This document shows positions 6,582 through 11,572 of a stretch of 11,572 nt of DNA, piece after piece. The stretch covers positions 1 through 11,572 of the forward strand of contig JABDLQ010000040.1 in NCBI GenBank assembly GCA_013002925.1, in the 5' to 3' direction. The stretch is from Gammaproteobacteria bacterium (lineage in GTDB: Bacteria; Pseudomonadota; Gammaproteobacteria; Steroidobacterales; SZUA-146). The position numbers were made by a program, and so were the translations under genes. Position 1 is the stretch's first letter; each line of letters starts with the position of its first letter. Under the pieces are notes generated by a model. It saw only the letters and a list, made by a program, of their open reading frames with translations. It was not told the origin of the DNA and made no database searches.

Positions 6582-7094
6582 GTGGGAATTAGCATTCGGT
6601 TTTTGCAAAAGCCACTGACGGACCAGCAACGTTGCGCGCTGTTTGGCTGGGACAACGATGTTTTTCAAGCTGCCCGCTATCAGTTGGAGTGGCAGCCAAA
6701 GACCGCGCACCTTTTGCTTTATGACGATGCCAGTCTGGCCAGTCATGTTGGATTGCTTCAGCACCGTGTTGTGGTTGATGAACAGTCTTATCGGGTAGGT
6801 GGCGTTGGCGGTGTTGTGACGCTGCCGCACCAGCAGGGCAAAGGATATGCAAGCGCTCTGATGGAAGAAGCGTGCCGACGGATGGCCGCGTGGCATGTCG
6901 ATGCCGGACTGTTATTCTGCCGCCCGCAGTTGCAGAAGTTTTATTCACGCAGGGACTGGACTATGGTTACCGCGCCGGTCACGGTGCACCAGGCAGAACG
7001 TATTATTGAGATGCCGGTGCAGGCGATGGTAAAACCTGTCAATCTGGCGGCGTGGCCATCCGGTCCGGTGCATGTCCCCGGACTACCCTGGTAG
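6582..7094 (+). CDS. GNAT-family N-acetyltransferase
   Basis: This 170-residue protein resembles the GNAT superfamily, whose members transfer the acetyl group of acetyl-CoA to an amine. Motif A is visible as GGVVTLPHQQGKGYASAL (76-93), where QQGKGYA binds the CoA pyrophosphate. KFYSRRDW (119-126) matches the usual C-terminal block with its tyrosine (121) as likely proton donor. The N-terminal half (about 1-40) is not typical, and the substrate cannot be read. The GTG at 6582 was chosen because the longer frame would begin at a TTG at 6516, ahead of the csp terminator hairpin. A GGGG-rich stretch precedes the GTG but is not a strong ribosome site. The first cupin gene follows after 62 bases on the same strand. 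Confidence 0.8.
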   Translation: MGISIRFLQKPLTDQQRCALFGWDNDVFQAARYQLEWQPKTAHLLLYDDASLASHVGLLQHRVVVDEQSYRVGGVGGVVTLPHQQGKGYASALMEEACRRMAAWHVDAGLLFCRPQLQKFYSRRDWTMVTAPVTVHQAERIIEMPVQAMVKPVNLAAWPSGPVHVPGLPW

Positions 7095-7156
7095 CGCACG
7101 TTCCGCTGCCAGTAGCTGAAACACCGACCAATACGCAAGTGAAAAAGAGGCGAGTG

Positions 7157-7537
7157 GTGACACAGGCGTCAAATCCCGTTGTAAAAGTCTGCGTGGAGGA
7201 AAAGCTGGCTGCATTCGCAGATTACTGGTCCCCCAGAATTGTTGCCGAACTCAATGACCAGCACATCAAGCTGGTCAAGCTCCACGGAGATTTTGTATGG
7301 CATTTGCATGAGCATGAAGATGAATTGTTCTACGTAATCAAAGGGACTTTGGTCATAGAGTTACGTGACCGGAATATCGTACTTAACCCGGGCGAATTTG
7401 TCGTGATACCCAAAGGAGTCGAACACCGACCGGTAGCACGGGATGAAGTTCACGTTATGCTTTTTGAACCAGCCGGAACAGTCAACACAGGCAATAACAG
7501 CGGGGATCTCACAGTCACTGAACCCCAACATATCTGA
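7157..7537 (+). CDS. Small cupin protein (first of a pair)
   Basis: This is a single-domain cupin of 126 residues. Cupin motif 1 is complete in GDFVWHLHEHEDELFYVIKG (44-63) with ligands His49, His51 and Glu56. Motif 2 is GEFVVIPKGVEH (79-90) with His90, so a bound metal ion is expected. Proteins of this size are often described as mannose-6-phosphate-isomerase-like cupins, but most have no known reaction, and none is assigned here. The GTG at 7157 sits six bases after AGAGG (7146-7150). An adjacent GTG at 7154 and a longer frame from 7052 that overlaps the acetyltransferase gene are less likely. The second cupin gene follows after 19 bases, which suggests co-transcription. Confidence 0.85.
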   Translation: MTQASNPVVKVCVEEKLAAFADYWSPRIVAELNDQHIKLVKLHGDFVWHLHEHEDELFYVIKGTLVIELRDRNIVLNPGEFVVIPKGVEHRPVARDEVHVMLFEPAGTVNTGNNSGDLTVTEPQHI

Positions 7538-7556
7538 TAACCACAGCGAGCCACGA

Positions 7557-7871
7557 ATGAAAACTGCTGGATTTCCAAAAGGTATAACCGAGCTCCCCGA
7601 CTTTGACGGTCCGTTTGACGCACACAAGCTCTCAGGTGACGGTTGTGATGTTCTGTTTGCCTCTTACCCTGCAGGAACCTGTATAGATTTTCATACTCAT
7701 AGCACTGAGAATTACGGCGTGATTACGGCAGGAGAGCTGGTCTTGCTGACAGACAAAGGGGAGCGGCGCTATGGTACGGGTGATTGGTACCATCTGGATC
7801 CGCATGAGCGCCACGCGGCCCGATTTGAAGTCGATACCGCGGAGATTGAATTCTGGTTCAAGCGCGATTAA
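7557..7871 (+). CDS. Small cupin protein (second of a pair)
   Basis: This 104-residue single-domain cupin belongs to a different subtype from its neighbour. Motif 1 is FHTHSTENYGVITAGEL (45-61) with His46, His48 and probably Glu51. Motif 2 is YGTGDWYHLDPHERHAARF (72-90) with His86 as the last ligand. The two cupins share little outside the metal-binding pattern, so they are not a recent tandem duplication. The ATG at 7557 was chosen since the longer frame (from 7443) overlaps the first cupin gene and adds nothing domain-like. The ribosome site is weak. The substrate is unknown; cupins of this kind can be metal-dependent enzymes or small-molecule sensors. Confidence 0.83.
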   Translation: MKTAGFPKGITELPDFDGPFDAHKLSGDGCDVLFASYPAGTCIDFHTHSTENYGVITAGELVLLTDKGERRYGTGDWYHLDPHERHAARFEVDTAEIEFWFKRD

Positions 7872-7882
7872 TCCCGATTTCG

Positions 7883-7978
7883 CGATGCCCGACATCGAGT
7901 AGGTCGGAATTGTTACAGCAGCTATGGCGGGGTAGCCCAGGTCATGCCCCTGTCGCAACGGGCGCTGATGCTGACCTG
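7883..7978 (+). repeat. Dyads between the second cupin and DUF1801 genes
   Basis: CGATG-CCCGA-CATCG (7883-7897) is a small hairpin just after the cupin stop. Further on, CAGGTCA (7938-7944) and TGACCTG (7972-7978) form a 7-base-pair outer stem enclosing GCCC/GGGC (7946-7949 with 7960-7963). No T-run follows either one, so they are not standard terminators. They may be leader structures upstream of the DUF1801 ribosome site. Confidence 0.3.
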
Positions 7979-8002
7979 CTTGCCAAATGCGGAGGATGGA
8001 CT

Positions 8003-8422
8003 ATGGCAACCAATAAAACCAAGGCAAACAAACAGAGCGTGGCAGCATTTTTAAACGGCGTGGAGAACGACAAGCGCCGCAGTGATGCAAAAAAAATTGC
8101 CAGACTAATGAAAACGGTAACAGGTTATAAGCCCCGAATGTGGGGCTCAAGTATCGTTGGCTACGGGCAATATCATTACAAATATGATAGTGGTCGCGAA
8201 GGGGATTTTATGCGTGTCGGGTTTTCACCACGCAAGCAGAATCTCGTGCTGTACATAATTTCCGGTTTCAAAGAGCACGACAGTCTGATGAAAAAACTCG
8301 GCAAACACAAAACCGGCAAATCCTGTTTATATATAAATAAACTCGAAGACATAGACCTGTCCGTGTTGGAGAAGCTCATACGCAAATCAATGGTCTACAT
8401 GGACAAAAAATATCCAAAGTAG
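8003..8422 (+). CDS. DUF1801 domain protein
   Basis: This 139-residue protein belongs to the DUF1801 (YdhG-like) family, some members of which have been compared in fold with frataxin-type iron proteins. No activity is firmly established. The family pattern is very clear: MWGSSIVGYGQYHYKYDSGR (47-66), GFSPRKQNLVLYIISGF (73-89) and LGKHKTGKSCLYINKLEDID (99-118). The protein is basic and has no signal peptide or membrane segment, so it is cytoplasmic. The ATG at 8003 has an excellent ribosome site, GGAGG (7991-7995), seven bases upstream. A longer frame from a TTG at 7910 is rejected. It is the last of four plus-strand genes and converges on the DUF945 gene with a 62-base gap. Confidence 0.88.
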   Translation: MATNKTKANKQSVAAFLNGVENDKRRSDAKKIARLMKTVTGYKPRMWGSSIVGYGQYHYKYDSGREGDFMRVGFSPRKQNLVLYIISGFKEHDSLMKKLGKHKTGKSCLYINKLEDIDLSVLEKLIRKSMVYMDKKYPK

Positions 8423-8443
8423 CGCGCGATGCATCCTTGCAAA

Positions 8444-8459
8444 CCGGCTGTGTGGCCGG
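8444..8459 (-). terminator. Weak hairpin between convergent genes
   Basis: CCGGC and GCCGG are separated by six bases, forming a 5-base-pair stem in the 62-base gap between the DUF1801 and DUF945 genes. Read on minus, it is followed only by TTTGC. It might contribute to termination of the DUF945 transcript, but the stem is short and the T-run poor. Confidence 0.3.
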
Positions 8460-8484
8460 ACAGGCCAGTGGACTTGCCGTCTGC

Positions 8485-9798
8485 CTAAAACGGCAACTGC
8501 AGAGGCAGGCCATTGAGCAGCAACAAGCCGTCTTCATACTTGATGTCCGCCGTATACGCCTGGCCGGTTTTTTGAATAAAGCCGGCCCCCGCGCCCATCT
8601 GGATCATAAAGGCAATTTGCTGCGAGTGCCGGGAGAGTATGTTCACGGCATTTTGCGGCAAGACTATTGAGCCAGTTCCGTTGCTGTTTTTCAGGGCGCT
8701 GGCAATATCCTGCTGCCCCGATGGAATTTTGAGATCCATTTCAACCTGCAACAGGCTCCCCTCGATGCTCAGTTCGAACTTCTCGATCTTCAGTGTGCCG
8801 CCTTTGCGAACCATGTCAACAAATGCAGATTCAATCGCAGTCGGTTTTTCTGTCGGTGTGTCCGGACGATGAACAATGTTCCTTGCGAGCATATAGAAAT
8901 CTGAAAACGCCTGAGCATCGAAATCAAATTCAAACGCAACATTAGTGGAATCGAGCATCAAACCGGGAAGGGTAAGTTGACCGGTTTGCATGCGATGAGC
9001 ACCTGTTGCACGATTGTCAAGTGTGACCAGGGTGGAGCTTGCCTGTAAATCCTCGATACCCATCGGGTCACCTTGCTGGACATCAAACGCCACCGCAGGA
9101 ACATGCAGTTCAAACTGGCTGTCCAGGTACTTATACTGATGCCGGCTGAAATTGCCGGTCAGCGTGCTCGGTGCAAGGCGCAACTTGCCACCGGATGTCG
9201 CGATCTGCAGTTGACCAACTTTGCCGCGTAGCGTCCCGGATGTCCGGTAATCGCTGTCACCTTCGAAGTCGGCGCCACCCCACTCAATATCGGTAGACTG
9301 GCTACCCTGTACGATTTGCCGGGAAATCGGCTGCACCAGCAGCTTTGCCCAACCGCCCACTCCAACTGATGTGTACACCTCCATCGGAAGTTCAACACTC
9401 CGGTCTGCAGGGTACTTTAAATAGAGTTGACTGCGGGTTTGTGCAATGGCCGGTCTGAGACCACCGTGCGACGGCTTGGCCACCGGAAGCACACCATGAG
9501 TCGCACGTGTTTCAATAAGCAGCGTCGGTATGTCATCCACCGCTTTCGGACCCGCAAGAATGGTCAGAATAGCAGCGAGGGTCGGGCTGGTCAGACCAAA
9601 TTCCGCCGTCTGGTCGCTGCCAAACCAGCCGCGCGTAAAACTGGAGTTCAGCAGTTGCACATCCTGCTGACGTAATATGGCTGACAGTTGCTCCGCGGAA
9701 TTGTCTATTTCGCTCTCTACCCAGAAGCCGGTAATGCCAGGCGCTACTATAAAAACGATTAACACCATAGGCACAAGCCATTTGGCCGCAGTCTTCAT
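8485..9798 (-). CDS. DUF945 (YdgA-like) family protein
   Basis: This 437-residue protein of the DUF945 family, common in gammaproteobacteria and of unknown biochemical role, has one N-terminal hydrophobic segment (8-25). That segment should act as an uncleaved membrane anchor or signal peptide, leaving the rest in the periplasm. Family features visible are the early SSFTRGWFGSDQTAEF block (52-67), a long beta-rich middle, and the typical C-terminus YTADIKYEDGLLLLNGLPLQ. The length is close to that of other members (about 450-500). The ATG at 9798 begins directly with the basic residue and hydrophobic helix, which supports it; the ribosome site is weak. It lies 194 bases after the SIMPL-domain gene on the same strand, with several dyads between, so it may have its own promoter. 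Confidence 0.86.
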   Translation of the reverse strand: MKTAAKWLVPMVLIVFIVAPGITGFWVESEIDNSAEQLSAILRQQDVQLLNSSFTRGWFGSDQTAEFGLTSPTLAAILTILAGPKAVDDIPTLLIETRATHGVLPVAKPSHGGLRPAIAQTRSQLYLKYPADRSVELPMEVYTSVGVGGWAKLLVQPISRQIVQGSQSTDIEWGGADFEGDSDYRTSGTLRGKVGQLQIATSGGKLRLAPSTLTGNFSRHQYKYLDSQFELHVPAVAFDVQQGDPMGIEDLQASSTLVTLDNRATGAHRMQTGQLTLPGLMLDSTNVAFEFDFDAQAFSDFYMLARNIVHRPDTPTEKPTAIESAFVDMVRKGGTLKIEKFELSIEGSLLQVEMDLKIPSGQQDIASALKNSNGTGSIVLPQNAVNILSRHSQQIAFMIQMGAGAGFIQKTGQAYTADIKYEDGLLLLNGLPLQLPF

Positions 9799-9935
9799 GT
9801 CAGAATCTCACAGTTCGGAAAAGCGGCCAGAGTCTAGCATGGTTATCACAAGGGACTGTGAAGATTACACACAGGTGGGCTTGCCACAACGCCCCCGATC
9901 CCGCGCTGTTCATTTCATGCGGATGCGCACAGGAT

Positions 9936-9991
9936 TCAGTGCCCTTGGCACTGACTGGCACTGATTGGCGCGGACAGGTGATTTGTCCGCG
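9936..9991 (-). repeat. Paired hairpins between the SIMPL and DUF945 genes
   Basis: Two perfect dyads lie just downstream of the SIMPL gene. CGCGGACA and TGTCCGCG (9969-9976 with 9984-9991, loop of seven) form an 8-base-pair stem starting one base after the stop codon. TCAGTGCC and GGCACTGA (9936-9943 with 9947-9954, loop CTT) form another. A further copy of GGCACTGA follows at 9957-9964, giving two direct copies and one inverted copy of the same octamer. The first stem is placed like a terminator but has no T-run. The octamer cluster resembles an operator for the DUF945 gene. Function is inferred from position only. Confidence 0.5.
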
Positions 9992-9992
9992 T

Positions 9993-10655
9993 TCATGAAC
10001 AAGCTGTGAGATCAAACTCTACCGCGACCTCAGCTTCGATTCGTATTTGCCCGACACTATAAGTATCCGCGCCGCCGTTATCGGATGACGCGCTTGCCGC
10101 ACGCAGCACCTTTGGTCTTGCACCGCGTGGCGCATGGTGCACATGCAGGTTCGTAGTCCGGATACTGCGAACCCCTCCAACCATAGTGTCCAGAGCAGCG
10201 GCTGCCGCTACAGCATTCAGGCGTGCTTCTGTGGCGGCCAGCTGCAGAGCTTTTCTTTGCAGTTCTCGTTTACGGCTGCTTTCAAAACGTGGTCCGGAGG
10301 TTTGATTGATGCCGATGGCTGTTGCCTGCTCCATCAAAGAACCCAGTTTGCCTAAGTCGTTTAGCTTAACCTCCAAGGAGCGTCTGACCAGGTACCCAAT
10401 CATTTTGCGCTCGCCGGTCTTCGGGTTTCTGTCGTATTCAGGCTGTATATATAATTGGCTGGTGCCGACATGGGCATCTGAGATTTCAAGGTTTTGGCAG
10501 ACTTCCAGAAACTTCCGTACCACCACGTCGCAATTATGCTGCGCATCGGACTGATTTGTGTCACGCAGTTCTACCCCAAGGGCCAGCACCGCGCGGTCCG
10601 GGGTTGTCGTAACTTCTGCATCACCGGTAACCGCGATAAAGCGTTTGGTGCCCAT
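9993..10655 (-). CDS. SIMPL domain (DUF541) protein without export signal
   Basis: This 220-residue protein matches the SIMPL/DUF541 family. It opens with VTGDAEVTTTPDRAVLALGV (9-28), the family's 'G.g.v...PD.a.v..gv' block. The middle block QPEYDRNPKTGERKMIGYLV (71-90) is the family's 'i.P.y......G.. .gY.a' region. It ends with QIRIEAEVAVEFDL. Members are best known as periplasmic or outer-membrane-associated proteins of uncertain role. This one starts directly with the domain and shows no hydrophobic signal, so it is predicted to be cytoplasmic. The ATG at 10655 is well supported by GAGGAG (10662-10667) six bases upstream. Extending the frame to 10892 would add a segment over the intergenic control region and still no signal peptide. 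It is divergent from the MBL-fold gene. Confidence 0.85.
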   Translation of the reverse strand: MGTKRFIAVTGDAEVTTTPDRAVLALGVELRDTNQSDAQHNCDVVVRKFLEVCQNLEISDAHVGTSQLYIQPEYDRNPKTGERKMIGYLVRRSLEVKLNDLGKLGSLMEQATAIGINQTSGPRFESSRKRELQRKALQLAATEARLNAVAAAAALDTMVGGVRSIRTTNLHVHHAPRGARPKVLRAASASSDNGGADTYSVGQIRIEAEVAVEFDLTACS

Positions 10656-10710
10656 GTGTATCTCCTCGCTGCGAGTGTTGACTTGTTCCGGGCAATGGAA
10701 GCGAACAACA

Positions 10711-10719
10711 ATCATAGCA
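10711..10719 (-). promoter_or_regulatory. Candidate extended -10 promoter of the SIMPL gene
   Basis: Read on minus, TGC-TATGAT has the TGn extension and a five-of-six -10 hexamer. No good -35 lies at 16-18 bases, though TTCAAT is present at 20 bases. Transcription would start near 10704 and give a leader of about 50 bases ending in the GAGGAG ribosome site. Confidence 0.4.
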
Positions 10720-10740
10720 CCGTGCGGCTCGATTAAATTG

Positions 10741-10755
10741 AACCGATGATCGGTT
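10741..10755. promoter_or_regulatory. Perfect 15-base palindrome in the divergent control region
   Basis: AACCGAT-G-ATCGGTT is a perfect dyad with a single central base. It lies upstream of the candidate SIMPL promoter and about 100 bases before the MBL gene. The symmetry fits a dimeric regulator site serving one or both genes. No regulator gene is present in the window. Confidence 0.45.
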
Positions 10756-10772
10756 TGTTTCAGGTCGGCATC

Positions 10773-10854
10773 CCGGTGGAAATCTGCGCCACCGGAGGTC
10801 ACACGAGGGCCAAAGCGCGTTATCATGCGTGTCCTGATAGTCACCGGATAACGC
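10773..10854 (+). promoter_or_regulatory. Two further dyads in the MBL gene leader region
   Basis: CCGGTGG and CCACCGG (10773-10779 with 10789-10795) form a 7-base-pair stem with a nine-base loop. GCGTTATC and GATAACGC (10817-10824 with 10847-10854) form an 8-base-pair stem whose right arm ends three bases before the ATG at 10858. In RNA the second stem would sit where the ribosome binds, and no ordinary ribosome site is visible there. Either dyad could be a protein-binding site instead. Confidence 0.4.
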
Positions 10855-10857
10855 TTT

Positions 10858-11572
10858 ATGACGACACCCGCAAATGCTGTTCCAAAAATCACCGCCGTAG
10901 GCGAGGGTATCTTTGCTGTCGATACTGAATACCTGCGACCGCTGATGGATGCCAGTCATTTGATTATCGACAATGGCAGGGCAGCATTTGTTGACACGGG
11001 TACCAATTATTCAGTGCCCAATCTATTGGCGGCCCTGGCGTCGCAGGGTCTTGAACCCGGTGATGTCGATTATGTTTTTTTAACCCATATTCACCTGGAT
11101 CATGCCGGTGGTGCAGGAGAACTGATCAAGCATTTGCCTGCTGCCAGGGTCTGTGTACACCCACGCGGTGCCAGGCACATCTGTGAACCGGAAAAGTTGA
11201 TTGCCGGCACGATTGCGGTTTACGGGGAAAACGCCTATCACCAGCTTTATGGCGACATTCAGCCGATCGACAGCGAGCGTATCATCGAGATTGAAGACGG
11301 CCAGCGAATGCAGGTTGGCAGCCGCGTCTTTGAGTTGATTCACACACCGGGTCACGCGTTGCATCATTACTGCATGGTCGATGCGCAGGCGCGGTTGATA
11401 TTCACAGGCGATACATTTGGTGTGTCATACCGGGAGACTGACACGAGTCGCGGTGCATTTATTATTCCGACCACGACCCCGGTTCATTTTGACCCGGAGG
11501 CGGCGCACGCATCGATCGACCGCTTGATGAGTTATGCGCCGGAGGCATGCTATCTCACGCATTACAGCCGGG
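10858..11572 (+). CDS. MBL-fold metallo-hydrolase (C-terminus cut by window edge)
   Basis: At least 238 residues are encoded, with no stop before the window ends. This is a metallo-beta-lactamase-fold hydrolase with a dinuclear metal site. All ligand motifs are visible: THIHLDHAGG (76-85; His77, His79, Asp81, His82), HTPGH (162-166; His166), FTGDTFG (Asp185) and LTHYSR (His235) at the edge. The retained Asp and His of the HxHxDH motif and the C-terminal His fit the hydrolase branch (glyoxalase II, lactonase and relatives) rather than a beta-lactamase. The substrate cannot be read. There is no signal peptide, so it is probably cytoplasmic. The ATG at 10858 is forced, since a TAA lies in frame at 10849. 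No good ribosome site is visible, and an inverted repeat overlaps the leader. The gene is divergent from the SIMPL gene. Confidence 0.9.
   Translation, partial: MTTPANAVPKITAVGEGIFAVDTEYLRPLMDASHLIIDNGRAAFVDTGTNYSVPNLLAALASQGLEPGDVDYVFLTHIHLDHAGGAGELIKHLPAARVCVHPRGARHICEPEKLIAGTIAVYGENAYHQLYGDIQPIDSERIIEIEDGQRMQVGSRVFELIHTPGHALHHYCMVDAQARLIFTGDTFGVSYRETDTSRGAFIIPTTTPVHFDPEAAHASIDRLMSYAPEACYLTHYSR

Noticed and set aside
7052..7156. Longer first-cupin frame overlapping the acetyltransferase gene
   Set aside because: It adds no domain-like sequence, while GTG 7157 has a well-placed AGAGG.
7910..8002. Longer DUF1801 frame from a TTG
   Set aside because: The GGAGG before ATG 8003 and the family start point favour the shorter protein.
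10656..10892. Longer SIMPL frame reaching into the divergent promoter
   Set aside because: GAGGAG six bases before ATG 10655 is decisive, and the extension overlaps the MBL gene start without adding a signal peptide.

Overview
The window looks like ordinary chromosome from a gammaproteobacterium. The MnmG, CspA-type cold-shock protein, DUF945 (YdgA-like) and DUF1801 products read like gammaproteobacterial versions, GC content is moderate, and there is a short palindromic repeat at the left end. No species is named because nothing here fixes one. No rRNA, tRNA, CRISPR array, insertion sequence, phage or plasmid gene was seen.

Layout, left to right. Positions 1-329 hold a REP-like inverted-repeat element and no convincing gene. 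On the minus strand (330-1532) lies a six-helix membrane diguanylate cyclase. Next, also on minus (1680-3988), is a two-gene unit: a secreted TAP-like alpha/beta hydrolase followed, with a 4-base overlap, by a NatA-type ABC ATPase. The permease that usually partners such an ATPase is absent, although a five-codon stub overlaps the end of the ATPase gene. Transcribed divergently (4108-5982) is mnmG (gidA), the tRNA wobble-uridine modification enzyme, without its usual neighbours mnmE and rsmG. A 285-base gap leads to a cold-shock gene with a long leader and a strong intrinsic terminator (6268-6556). Four small plus-strand genes follow: a GNAT acetyltransferase, two different single-domain cupins and a DUF1801 protein (6582-8422). 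Convergent to them on minus are a DUF945 protein (8485-9798) and, upstream of it, a SIMPL-domain protein (9993-10655). Divergent from the SIMPL gene, a metallo-beta-lactamase-fold hydrolase starts at 10858 and runs off the right edge.

The genes do not form one pathway. The clearest functional unit is the hydrolase-ATPase pair. The cupin pair and its neighbours may be co-transcribed, but no shared function can be read. I did not find a convincing new multi-gene defence or biosynthetic system. The observations most worth following are the REP-like element with covarying hairpins, the apparently decayed NatA/NatB system beside a secreted peptidase-like enzyme, the dyad-rich SIMPL/MBL divergent control region, the SIMPL protein without an export signal, and the insertion beside the diguanylate cyclase active site.
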